64,000 nt of DNA from assembly GCF_000718095.1 (NCBI RefSeq), contig NZ_JOEI01000029.1, positions 62,001-126,000 of the forward strand, in the 5' to 3' direction. Shown in pieces: positions 24,335 through 32,189 of the stretch. The notes below the pieces were generated by a model. That model searched no databases and had not been told where the DNA came from. It worked only from the letters and a program-made list of their open reading frames with translations. A program made the position numbers and the translations under genes. Each line of letters opens with the position of its first letter. The stretch's first letter is position 1. Origin of the DNA: Streptomyces scopuliridis RB72. Lineage in GTDB: Bacteria; Actinomycetota; Actinomycetes; Streptomycetales; Streptomycetaceae.

Positions 24335-24978
24335 TAGCCGTCGGCGGGTTCGGTGAGCGGACCGCGCAGCTGCTGTCCGCACAGTTCACGGGCAGCGCCG
24401 TGCTGTCGCCCGACGACGTCGAGCAGGCATTCGGCACGGTGCGCGGCACTGTCGTACTCACCGCGCAGAACCCCGCTCCCCGTCTCTGTGAGCGGCTGGA
24501 CAACCTCGCGTACCGGTTCTCGCGTCCCTGGCTTCCCGTCGTCATGGACAACTCGGTCGTACGAGTCGGACCGCTCATCCGACCGCCGTACGGGCCGTGC
24601 TTCCGCTGCTTCCAAGGACGGCGCGCACAGCACGACCGTGAAGCCGCCGCCACGGCGCTGCTGCACCATTCCTACGACGCCGGACAGCAGCCCGGCCCCG
24701 GCGGGTTCCTGCCGCACCACGCCCGGCTGGCCGCGGCCGTGGCGGCAACCTGTCTGCGGGCCGTCCCCGAGGCCGGGGCGCCCGACGGGCCGGACGACGG
24801 CATCGTCACCACCATCCGGCTCAGGGAGTGGGGCATCGACAGGAACCACGTCGTCCCGCGCCACAGCTGCCCCCGCTGCGGCCCCTCCGCGCCCGTGCGA
24901 GAGGCGATCGGGGACTCCGGTCCGGGGCGCCTGCGGGCGGCCCTGGGCCCTGTCCGTACAGCGGAGGCCGGCCGATGA
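24313..24978 (+). CDS. E1-like (ocin-ThiF-like) leader-binding partner of YcaO
   Basis: The 221-aa product has a degenerate ThiF/E1 fold (LIAVGGFGERTAQLL, SAVLSPDDVEQAF, RPWLPVVMDNSVVRVGPL) and a structural zinc site formed by CFRCF near residue 98 and CPRCG near residue 195. Such partners bind the RiPP leader and deliver it to the YcaO protein. It is shorter than typical TOMM C-proteins and lacks an obvious N-terminal peptide-clamp domain; that part may be supplied by the next protein. The GTG at 24313 lies within the YcaO gene, with GAGGAG 8 nt upstream. Confidence 0.72.
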   Translation: MAAALSLIAVGGFGERTAQLLSAQFTGSAVLSPDDVEQAFGTVRGTVVLTAQNPAPRLCERLDNLAYRFSRPWLPVVMDNSVVRVGPLIRPPYGPCFRCFQGRRAQHDREAAATALLHHSYDAGQQPGPGGFLPHHARLAAAVAATCLRAVPEAGAPDGPDDGIVTTIRLREWGIDRNHVVPRHSCPRCGPSAPVREAIGDSGPGRLRAALGPVRTAEAGR

Positions 24979-26744
24979 GTCACCCACCGCGTCACGAAGT
25001 CCCGGCATTCCCCGCGCTCTGCCGTGGTCTCGCGCGCGTCGAATCCCCTGGTGGACTCGTGATCGAGGGCGGCCCGCACCGGATGCTTCTCGGCGGGGCA
25101 TCGACGGAGTTCGTCGCCCGGCTGCTGCCGCTCCTCGACGGCCGTCACGACCACGCGGCGTTGTGCGCGCGGCTCGACGTGGAGCCGGCCCGGCTCCGGC
25201 AGGCGCTGGAACTCATCGGCGACTGGGGTGTGCTCGAATCCGGTGGCCCCGGGTCCACGGCGGATCCGCCGGTCTCCGATGACGTGGTGGCGTACTTCTC
25301 CCGCACCATCAACACCATGGACGGCCACGGTTCGGCCGAGGACCTGCTTGCCGCGCTGGCGGCCGCGAGCGTGTTGCTGGTGACCGGCGAGCAGTTGGGC
25401 GGGCCGCTGGCCGAGGACCTCGCTGCCGGCGGCGTCGGCACGGTGGCGGTGGCCGAGGCGGCCGCCGACGGCGCCCGGCCGACCAGTGCGGGGGACATGG
25501 CTCCCGGCACCGGTCTGGTGGTCGCTCTCGACACGCCGGACAGTCCGGCACGGCTCGCGGCCCTGGTCGTATCGGCTCATGCCGTGGGAGTTCCGGTGCT
25601 GCGCGCAGCCTGCCGGGCCGACGCGGTGGAAGTGGGGCCGTTGTTCTGGCCGGGGCAGTCCGCGTGTGTCGGCTGCTTCCGCCGCGGCGACGCCGCATGG
25701 GATCCCGGCCCCGTACCGGGCGTCGCTCCCGACGAGGCGGCCATGGGTCTCCTGACCGCACTGACCACGTCGGAGGTACTGGCGGTGCTCGGGGGTACGA
25801 CTCCACCGGCGACGTCGAGCGCCGTTGTCCGTGTCACGGTCGCCTCCCACACCACCGAGCGCCGGCTCCTCACGCCCGACACCGGCTGCGCGCGGTGCGG
25901 TGACGGCACGGCGGCGGCGGACCCCGGACCGGCGGCGACCGCGCGGTCCGTCGACGCGTACGAGTGGCAGCAGGCGCTGCCCCCGCGGGAGTTGGCCGCC
26001 ACCGTCAGGATGACGGCGCCCAGGCGCCGGCAGTTGCGCAAGGCGCTCGACCGGCGCACGGTCCTGCCCACGTCCCCCGCTCGTGCGCTGCCTGCCGCAC
26101 CGGACCCGCACGAGAACGTACGCGCGAACCCGCTGGCAGACATCGCCGGACTGCTCGTGCGGACGGCCGGCCTGGATGGCGCGGAGGCCGGCCGATCCGT
26201 CGGGACCTCCGAAGCCCGACGGGCCGGGGTAACCGGCGGGACGGGTCCGTCGGCCGGGGTCGACGCCGCTGGTATCGAGCGCCGGCTGCCGAGCCAAGGT
26301 GGTCTCGCCTGCGTCGAGTTGTACGTCCTGGCCGAGCCGTCGCTCTTCGGGCTGCCCGGCTCCGTCTTCACGTACGACGACGTCGGACACCGGGTGTTCT
26401 CCGTCCGGGCGGACATCCTGCCGTGGCGGGCAGCGCTGGCACGGGCCGGACTGGATGGCGAGGAGACGGAGGCGGCCGTGGTCGTCGTGGCCGACATCGG
26501 CCGCCTGCACACGGTGTGCGGGGACAGTGCCTGGCGAACGGCCCATCTGGAAGCGGGCGTTGCCGCCATGCAACTCATCGTGGCAGCGCGGGGATCCGGA
26601 ATCCACGTGACCTTCACCGCGGACTGGGACAGCGATCTGCCCGAGTGGCTTGAGATCGACCCGGAACGGGAGGCCGTCACCGCCGTCGCGGCGCTGTCGC
26701 GCGATTCCTGGGCGCGGCCGACGGCACAGGAGACCCTGAGATGA
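24975..26744 (+). CDS. E1-like / SagB-type nitroreductase fusion
   Basis: This 589-aa protein appears to have two parts. Residues 1-310 resemble an E1-like TOMM partner: an N-terminal winged segment (GGASTEFVARLLPLLDG), AALAAASVLLVTGEQLGG, and a zinc site from CVGCF (about 232) and CARCG (about 302). Residues 360-589 resemble an FMN-dependent SagB-type dehydrogenase (RRQLRKALDRRTVLP, ACVELYVLAEPSL, AGVAAMQLIVAARGSGIHV). The second part would oxidise azolines to azoles. ATGA overlaps both neighbours. The low-complexity linker near residues 400-435 separates the domains. Confidence 0.65.
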   Translation: MSHPPRHEVPAFPALCRGLARVESPGGLVIEGGPHRMLLGGASTEFVARLLPLLDGRHDHAALCARLDVEPARLRQALELIGDWGVLESGGPGSTADPPVSDDVVAYFSRTINTMDGHGSAEDLLAALAAASVLLVTGEQLGGPLAEDLAAGGVGTVAVAEAAADGARPTSAGDMAPGTGLVVALDTPDSPARLAALVVSAHAVGVPVLRAACRADAVEVGPLFWPGQSACVGCFRRGDAAWDPGPVPGVAPDEAAMGLLTALTTSEVLAVLGGTTPPATSSAVVRVTVASHTTERRLLTPDTGCARCGDGTAAADPGPAATARSVDAYEWQQALPPRELAATVRMTAPRRRQLRKALDRRTVLPTSPARALPAAPDPHENVRANPLADIAGLLVRTAGLDGAEAGRSVGTSEARRAGVTGGTGPSAGVDAAGIERRLPSQGGLACVELYVLAEPSLFGLPGSVFTYDDVGHRVFSVRADILPWRAALARAGLDGEETEAAVVVVADIGRLHTVCGDSAWRTAHLEAGVAAMQLIVAARGSGIHVTFTADWDSDLPEWLEIDPEREAVTAVAALSRDSWARPTAQETLR

Positions 26745-27451
26745 CACTGATCCGGATGGCGGACGCCATCACGGACGTGGCGGCGGTGTGTCGCGGTACG
26801 GTCGGCGCGTCGCCCCGTACCGATGACGTCGCCGGTGCCGCTGCCGGGCGCACACCGCCGTGCCAGGGCTCCGCAGGGCAGGACACTGTCCTGCGGAGCG
26901 TGCCCGGGCAGTGGGCCGATCCCCTCCAAGGGCTGCCGGCACAACGCACCCCGGCGCACGCCTTCGCCCCGGCACAGGTCGACGACGGCCAGGTACTCGC
27001 CCTGCTGGACGGGGCCTGGAGCATTCATCGGGCCGCACTGCCACGGGGCGGGACCGGCCCGGACGTATTCGCCGTCGTCGGGCACCGGCCTTCGTCCGCC
27101 GGCCGCGGCGGTGACCTCTACTCGGCGGGCACGGCCGGCACCCCCGTCACCGAAATGCCCCGCCTCCCCCCGCTCTCCGGGCTCTACATGGACGCACCGC
27201 TTCTCCTGCTGGTCTGCGGAGACCTGCGGGGCGTCGGCGATTCGCCCACCGCGAGCGGGTATCCCGCACTCCTTTCCGGAGCCGGGGCCCTGGGACACGC
27301 GCTGTGGCTCACGGCGCTGTCGGCCGGGCTCGGCGGGCGGATCTTCACCAGCGGCTGCCGCCCGGCCACCACCGCAGTCCGGCGCCATCGGCCCGGGATG
27401 CGCCATCTGCTGACCGTGGCCGTCGGCCACCTCGATGGGAGACACATATGA
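26741..27451 (+). CDS. Nitroreductase-fold protein (SagB-like), short
   Basis: The 236-aa product has a low-complexity N-terminal third, followed by nitroreductase-like segments: APAQVDDGQVLALLDGAW, a mid strand DVFAVVGHR, LSGLYMDAPLLLLVCGDL near residue 150 and ALGHALWLTALSAGLGGRIF. It may form an FMN-binding dimer with the SagB half of the preceding protein or act as a second dehydrogenase. Its ATG overlaps the preceding stop, and its stop overlaps the sulfotransferase start. Confidence 0.62.
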   Translation: MTLIRMADAITDVAAVCRGTVGASPRTDDVAGAAAGRTPPCQGSAGQDTVLRSVPGQWADPLQGLPAQRTPAHAFAPAQVDDGQVLALLDGAWSIHRAALPRGGTGPDVFAVVGHRPSSAGRGGDLYSAGTAGTPVTEMPRLPPLSGLYMDAPLLLLVCGDLRGVGDSPTASGYPALLSGAGALGHALWLTALSAGLGGRIFTSGCRPATTAVRRHRPGMRHLLTVAVGHLDGRHI

Positions 27452-28395
27452 CCGCCCCCGGCTCCACAACAGCTCCTGCCCAGGACATCGCCGCGAGCAC
27501 CGGCCACCCCGAGCCGGTCTTCATTCTCTCCCCGCCGCGCTCCTTCTCCACCATCACCCTGGCCCTCCTCGCAGGGCACCCGCAGATCTTCGGCTTCCCG
27601 GAGTTGCTGGTCTTCGCGAACGAGCGGGTGAGCGATCTGATCGGCGACAACGGCACCGAAGCCGAGAGGTTCCCTCCCGAGTACCGCAGGACGCGGCTGA
27701 GCGGGGTCTTCCGTGCCATCGCCCAGGTGCACGAGGGTGTCCAGACGCAGGACGCGCTCGACCGCGCCCGCGACTGGCTGCTGGAGCGGACGGACTGGCC
27801 GACGACGAGCGTGCTCGATGATCTGCTGGGACACGTCGGCCCGCTCGTCGGTGTCGAGAAGTCCCCGGACACCGTGGCCACGGACGAGTCGCTGGCGCGC
27901 TGTCTGAATCACTATCCCAAGGCCAAGTTCCTCCACCTGACCCGGCACCCGGTCACCACCCAGCGCTCCATGCAGGAGCAGAACCCCCAGTACCTCACCA
28001 ACAAGAAGGTGCGGGCGGTGGGAGCCGCGACGTCCTGGTACCTGTCACACCGGAGGATCGCGGCCAGTCTCGCGGAGCTGCCCGACGATCAGTGGATGCG
28101 CGTGCGCGGCGAGGATCTGCTCCGCGAACCGGAGCTGTGGTCACGCCGGCTTCTGGACTGGCTCGGCCTGGACGCGAGCGACGGCGTCATCGACCGGATG
28201 CTGCGTCCCGAGGCCTGGCAATTCGCCAACAACGGTCCCTCGGGGGGACTTTACGGCGGTGATCACAAATTCTTGAGCAATCCGCGGCTCAGGCCGGTCC
28301 CCGATCCCGGTCCCGTGCGCTTCGACCCCGAGTGGGGACTGCTGGACGAGATGTGCGACCGAATGACCCGCCTGGCCCACGAGTTGGGCTACTGA
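27448..28395 (+). CDS. PAPS-dependent sulfotransferase
   Basis: The 315-aa product has the 5'-phosphosulfate loop LSPPRSFSTI near residue 28 and the 3'-phosphate-binding region KFLHLTRHPVTTQRSM near residue 158, with the Ser after RHP. EKSPDTVA and a late GEDLLREPELWSRRLLDWLGL match tailoring sulfotransferases. It would transfer sulfate from PAPS to a hydroxyl, possibly a hydroxylated or aromatic residue of the peptide. It is translationally coupled to the RiPP maturation genes, which is unusual for such clusters. Confidence 0.85.
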   Translation: MTAPGSTTAPAQDIAASTGHPEPVFILSPPRSFSTITLALLAGHPQIFGFPELLVFANERVSDLIGDNGTEAERFPPEYRRTRLSGVFRAIAQVHEGVQTQDALDRARDWLLERTDWPTTSVLDDLLGHVGPLVGVEKSPDTVATDESLARCLNHYPKAKFLHLTRHPVTTQRSMQEQNPQYLTNKKVRAVGAATSWYLSHRRIAASLAELPDDQWMRVRGEDLLREPELWSRRLLDWLGLDASDGVIDRMLRPEAWQFANNGPSGGLYGGDHKFLSNPRLRPVPDPGPVRFDPEWGLLDEMCDRMTRLAHELGY

Positions 28396-28414
28396 ACCGG
28401 CAGAAGGAGGCACG

Positions 28415-28519
28415 GTGACGTATCCGCGAAGAGCCACGCACGCCGCTGAACGTGGGCCGGCCAGGGCGCCACCGCCTCACGGCGGAACGCTCCCCGGCCG
28501 GGCCATGTCACGCACATAG
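28415..28519 (+). CDS. Possible 34-residue Arg/Pro-rich peptide
   Basis: A GTG preceded 4 nt upstream by a perfect AAGGAGG (28404-28410) opens a 34-codon frame (VTYPRRATHAAERGPARAPP and on to SRT) between the sulfotransferase and precursor genes. It lacks Cys and resembles nothing known to me. It may be translated, or the strong site may be left over from an earlier gene arrangement. Confidence 0.3.
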   Translation: MTYPRRATHAAERGPARAPPPHGGTLPGRAMSRT

Positions 28520-28538
28520 ATCAGATGGGAGAGTCACG

Positions 28539-28718
28539 ATGTCCGAAGCACAGGAACTGACGGTACGAGACATTTCGGAGACCAGCTGGGAGGGCCTTGT
28601 CGCCACGGCCCTGTCCGGGATCGAGGAGAGCCCGGGCTGGACCGACTGCTGGCCCACCGGCGGCACGTCCGGCGTGTGCTGCACCACCTCGCCGGCCGCT
28701 CCGGAGCCGACGCTCTGA
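28539..28718 (+). CDS. RiPP precursor peptide (59 aa)
   Basis: The ATG at 28539 follows GGGAGAG. Residues 1-30 form an acidic, amphipathic leader-like part (including ELTVRDIS and GIEES). Residues 32-59 are rich in modifiable residues: Cys at 37, 47 and 48, Thr at 35, 40, 43, 49, 50 and 58, Ser at 44 and 51, with two Trp (34, 38) and a Pro-rich tail. DCWP and GVCCTTS are the likely modified stretches: azol(in)es at Cys, dehydro-residues at Thr/Ser. Position directly behind the maturation operon and a terminator hairpin right after it support precursor status. Confidence 0.78.
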   Translation: MSEAQELTVRDISETSWEGLVATALSGIEESPGWTDCWPTGGTSGVCCTTSPAAPEPTL

Positions 28719-28733
28719 CCAGCCGATAGGGAT

Positions 28734-28768
28734 GAGGTGCCATCGCCCGGAAAGGGCGGTGGCACCTC
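28734..28768 (+). terminator. Stem-loop after the precursor gene
   Basis: GAGGTGCCATCGCCC (28734-28748) pairs with GGGCGGTGGCACCTC (28754-28768) over 15 bp with one T-G wobble and a GGAAA loop. It starts 16 nt after the precursor stop and would end transcription or stabilise the precursor mRNA. No U tract follows, as is common in Streptomyces. Confidence 0.75.
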
Positions 28769-28878
28769 GTTCCGCCGTACAGGGGACGGGAGGCGGAGCC
28801 CGCGCGCAGCTCTGCGCGGCCCGGTCGTCCAGGCCGCGCAAGATCTCCTCGCCGGTCACCTGAGGAAGGCGCCGGAGA

Positions 28879-30657
28879 TCACCCGCTCTTCTTGCTCACC
28901 AGGTAGCGGCCGATGACAACATGGTCGATCTCCGTCTTCAGGAAGCACTCCAAGGCGTCCTGAGGAGAGCAGACGATGGGCTCACCGGCCACGTTGAACG
29001 ACGTGTTGAGCAGGCACGGGACACCGGTCTGCCCGGAGAATGCCTCAAGGAGCCGCGCCAGTTCCGGATTGCTCCGGGGGGTGACCGTCTGGATCCGCGC
29101 GGTGCCGTCCACATGGCAGGCGCCGGGGATCCTGTCCCGGTAGTCGTCCTTCACCGGGAAGACGAAGGTCATGTACGGGGACCGGCGCTTCTTGCCCATC
29201 TCGAAGACCCGCGGGGCCTCGGATTCAAGGATCACCGGGGCGAACGGCCGGAACGGTTCACGGTGCTTCACCCGGAGATTGATGATGTCCTTGATATCGC
29301 CGAACGCCGGATTGGCGAGGATGCTCCGGTTCCCCAGCGCACGCGGCCCGTATTCGGCGCGCCCTTGGAACCAGCCCACCACCTTCTTCTCCGACAGGAG
29401 TTCGGCGGTCCGCTGCGCGACCTGCCCGCCTTCCAGCTCGACCCACTCAACGCTGTCCGCGACACGGAGCAGTTCCTCGTGAATCTCGTGGTCTTCGTAG
29501 GCGGGCCCCAGATAGGGGGTGGGCCCGGCCGGTGAATGCCGGCGTGGGAGGCCGCCGGCGTAGACCGCCGCGCCGATGGCCACTCCGGAATCCCCGGCGC
29601 CGAAGCTGACCTCGATGTCGGCGAAGGGAGACCTCTCCAGCATCTTCGTGTTGCTGACGCAGTTGAGGGCCAGGCCGCCTTCGAACACCAGCGTGTCGAG
29701 ACCGCTGGCGGCGGCCAGGGCGCGCGTCTGGTGCACCGTGACGGCCTCGACCATGTGCTGGGCCATCGACGCCACTTTGACCCGGAAGCCGAACTCCTCG
29801 CGCTTGGCGGGGTCCGCCTCGAAGAGATGGTCGAAGAGCGCGTAGTACGCCCTCCTGTCACCAGGGATGGAGACCGTGTAGGAACCGTCCTCGCGAAGTC
29901 TCACCGCCCGCGCGAGGAGCGGATTGCGCAGGGGCGGTGGAGCGTACGCGGCCAGACCCATGACCTTGTACTCGTCGTTGTTGGGAACGAATCCGAGGTA
30001 GCGGGTGATCTTTCCGTAGGCCAGGGCCAGGGAGTTGTCCACGTCGACCGTGCCGCGGTCGAAGACGGAGACCACTCCGTCGCGTACCTCCCCCATGACC
30101 GAGGAGAGGGTCTCGGCACGACCGTCACTCACCAGGAAGGCGGCATCGCCGCCCCCTGCCAGGTACGAGCCGCACATGAGGTGAGCCAGATGGTGCGGCA
30201 CGAGAAGGAGCTTGTTGGGATCCATCTCGAACCCGGTGCGTCGTACGAAGTCGTCGTGCACCGCCGACCGGCTGAGCATGCCGGTGTAGAGCTCGCCGAC
30301 GCGTCGCACATGATCGAACTTCGCCTCGACCGGCATGTCCCGCGCACAGATCCCCGCGATCATTTCCTCGGCTACGGCGGAGGTGAATTTCCAGGGAAAG
30401 GCGAAGACATCCACCTGGTCGAGCCGGATACCGATGGACTCAGTACACCAGCCGACCGCATTCACCGGGAAGTCGGAGGTCTTCTTGTCACGGTTCAGCC
30501 GCTCTTCCTCCACTGCCGCGACGACTTCACCGTCGACAGAGAGCGCCGCTGCCGCGTCGTGCCCCATGAGCAGATGACGGTCGACACCAGTGGCGCCGTA
30601 AAGACGCTCGAAGAGCTCCGAACTACGACTGAATCCGTTGTAGCCGAGCACGATCAC
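28879..30657 (-). CDS. Carbamoyltransferase (NodU/CmcH/TobZ family)
   Basis: The 592-aa product has both domains of the family: a Kae1-like N-terminal part (MIVLGYNGFSRS, GHDAAAAL, EEERLNRDK, VPHHLAHLMCGSYLAG, NNDEYKVMGLAAYA, FEGGLALNCVSNTKM) and a YrdC-related C-terminal part (GWFQGRAEYGPRALGNRSIL, KHREPFRPFAPVIL, LLNTSFNVAGEPIV). It forms carbamoyl-adenylate from carbamoyl phosphate and transfers the carbamoyl group to a hydroxyl. It is convergent with the precursor gene and divergent from the P450 gene, with a SARP-type heptamer pair upstream, so it is a likely tailoring enzyme here. Confidence 0.92.
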   Translation of the reverse strand: MIVLGYNGFSRSSELFERLYGATGVDRHLLMGHDAAAALSVDGEVVAAVEEERLNRDKKTSDFPVNAVGWCTESIGIRLDQVDVFAFPWKFTSAVAEEMIAGICARDMPVEAKFDHVRRVGELYTGMLSRSAVHDDFVRRTGFEMDPNKLLLVPHHLAHLMCGSYLAGGGDAAFLVSDGRAETLSSVMGEVRDGVVSVFDRGTVDVDNSLALAYGKITRYLGFVPNNDEYKVMGLAAYAPPPLRNPLLARAVRLREDGSYTVSIPGDRRAYYALFDHLFEADPAKREEFGFRVKVASMAQHMVEAVTVHQTRALAAASGLDTLVFEGGLALNCVSNTKMLERSPFADIEVSFGAGDSGVAIGAAVYAGGLPRRHSPAGPTPYLGPAYEDHEIHEELLRVADSVEWVELEGGQVAQRTAELLSEKKVVGWFQGRAEYGPRALGNRSILANPAFGDIKDIINLRVKHREPFRPFAPVILESEAPRVFEMGKKRRSPYMTFVFPVKDDYRDRIPGACHVDGTARIQTVTPRSNPELARLLEAFSGQTGVPCLLNTSFNVAGEPIVCSPQDALECFLKTEIDHVVIGRYLVSKKSG

Positions 30658-30720
30658 CTGGCTTCACCTTTCTCAGCACAGCGGTACCCGAGCAGTCTCC
30701 CCGACGGACGCACACGGCGC

Positions 30721-30738
30721 ATACGCGCGAGATACGTT
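30721..30738 (-). promoter_or_regulatory. SARP-type heptamer pair upstream of the carbamoyltransferase gene (box D)
   Basis: On the minus strand AACGTAT-CTCG-CGCGTAT gives two nnCGTAT heptamers 11 bp apart, matching boxes A, B and C in core and spacing. It lies 63 bp upstream of the carbamoyltransferase ATG and about 127 bp upstream of the P450 start, so it could serve either gene. A TTGACG -35-like element for the P450 lies at 30777-30782. Confidence 0.5.
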
Positions 30739-30864
30739 CCGGAGAGGCACTTGTCCCGTGGTGGAGAACGCTCCCGTTGACGGGATCTCTGGATTAGGGT
30801 GTCGATTTCGCCGGAACCAACAGGCTTACCTTTTCCCGCCGTTGAGCTCACTGGAGGCCCCTCG

Positions 30865-32091
30865 GTGCCCATCACCGTCGCCGAAGCAGGCAGAACGCTC
30901 GCGGATCCCGCCACGTACGCCGATGACGAGTTGCTGCACGCGGCTCTGTCACTGCTGCGACGTGAGGCGCCGGTCCACTGGGTGGAGGCCCCGGGGTACA
31001 ACCCTTTCTGGGCGGTCACCCGCCATGCCGACATCCAGGAGGTGGAGCGCGAGAACGAGACATTTCTGAGCGCTCCGCGCCCGGTGCTGGTCGGCGCCTC
31101 GGTGGACGCGGCCCATCAGCGGTCGGAGGCGGGACGGACCGCGCTGCGCCCGCTCATTCATCTGGACGGTCATGAGCATCGGGGGATGAGAGGGGTGATC
31201 GCGGACCGGTTCCGGCCGCAGGCGGTCGGTCACCTTGAGCCGCGGGTACGGGCGCTTGCCGGGAAAGCGGTCGACCGCATGCGGGAGTTCGGGTCGGCAT
31301 GCGAATTCGTCGGTGACGTCTCCGACGTGTACGCGCTCGACGTGTTGCTGTGCTTGATGGGGCTCGACCGTTCCGAGTCCGCACAGATCTTCCGGTTCAC
31401 CCCGGCGGGGCGGCGCCCCCTTCCTCCCGAGGCCCGGCAGTCGGCCATGCGCGAGTTCTATACGTACTTCATGGACCTGGCGGCCCGGCGCCGGGCGAGG
31501 CCGACGGACGACCTGGCATCGGTCATCGCCAACGCCCGGCTGGACGGACGCCTCCTCGACGACCGGGAGATGCTCTCCTCCTACATCATCATCCTGTCGG
31601 CCGGTCACGACACCGCGGGCGCGACCATCGCCGGGGGGCTCAAAGCCCTCATCGAGAACCCCGGACAGCTGGACATGCTCCGGGAGCACCCCGACAGACT
31701 CCCCTCGGCGGTCGACGAGATGATCCGCTGGGTCACCCCGGTCAAGGGGTTCATGCGGACCGCGGTCCAGGACTACACGTTGCGCGACGTCGTCATCAGG
31801 AAAGGAGACTCGGTGCTCCTCTCCTATCCTTCGGCCAATCGCGACGAAGCGGTATTCGACGCCCCGCACCGATTCGATGTGGAGCGGACTCCCAACCGGC
31901 ACCTGGCGTTCGGGTACGGAGTGCATCACTGTCTCGGCGCGGCGCTGGCGAAGCTCGAAATACTGTCATTCTTCGCGGAACTCCTGCCCCGTATCGGAAC
32001 CATGGAACTTTCCGGTGAGCCGGCATACTTGAGCTCCGCTTTCTCCGGCGGCCTCAAATACCTTCCGTTGCGGTACTCATGGGCGCACTAG
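30865..32091 (+). CDS. Cytochrome P450
   Basis: The 408-aa product has the P450 landmarks: the I-helix SAGHDTAGATIAG near residue 249, the K-helix ExxR in DEMIRW, and the heme-binding AFGYGVHHCLGAAL with its Cys ligand near residue 357. It would hydroxylate, epoxidise or couple residues of the peptide product. GTG 30865 is chosen because GGAGG lies 7 nt upstream; an in-frame GTG at 30799 has no good ribosome site. No intact ferredoxin gene is nearby. It is followed after about 100 bp by a methyltransferase gene. Confidence 0.9.
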   Translation: MPITVAEAGRTLADPATYADDELLHAALSLLRREAPVHWVEAPGYNPFWAVTRHADIQEVERENETFLSAPRPVLVGASVDAAHQRSEAGRTALRPLIHLDGHEHRGMRGVIADRFRPQAVGHLEPRVRALAGKAVDRMREFGSACEFVGDVSDVYALDVLLCLMGLDRSESAQIFRFTPAGRRPLPPEARQSAMREFYTYFMDLAARRRARPTDDLASVIANARLDGRLLDDREMLSSYIIILSAGHDTAGATIAGGLKALIENPGQLDMLREHPDRLPSAVDEMIRWVTPVKGFMRTAVQDYTLRDVVIRKGDSVLLSYPSANRDEAVFDAPHRFDVERTPNRHLAFGYGVHHCLGAALAKLEILSFFAELLPRIGTMELSGEPAYLSSAFSGGLKYLPLRYSWAH

Positions 32092-32109
32092 CACAAGCTC
32101 AGTGCGCTT

Positions 32110-32127
32110 CTCGTATGTGAACCGTAT
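32110..32127 (+). promoter_or_regulatory. SARP-type heptamer pair upstream of the methyltransferase gene (box C)
   Basis: CTCGTAT-GTGA-ACCGTAT has two nnCGTAT heptamers at 11-bp spacing, in the gap between the P450 stop and the methyltransferase start at 32190. It agrees with box A in CGTATGTG and in the second CGTA. Confidence 0.5.
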
Positions 32128-32189
32128 GGCCGGTGGGCAAAGCTGGCCGGACGGCTCAATGCTCCGTCTCACGCCTATGGAGGAGTCCC

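Noticed and set aside
20930..28718. Classification as a thiopeptide cluster
   Set aside because: No split LanB-type glutamylation/elimination genes and no pyridine-forming enzyme were seen; dehydration is assigned to the APH-HopA1 pair instead.
20930..28718. Classification as a thioamitide cluster
   Set aside because: The APH and HopA1 genes fit, but no TfuA or cypemycin-decarboxylase-like gene is present, and the precursor lacks a thioamitide-like C-terminal core.
30799..30864. Upstream GTG start for the P450
   Set aside because: The GTG at 30865 has a GGAGG site at ideal distance, whereas 30799 has none.
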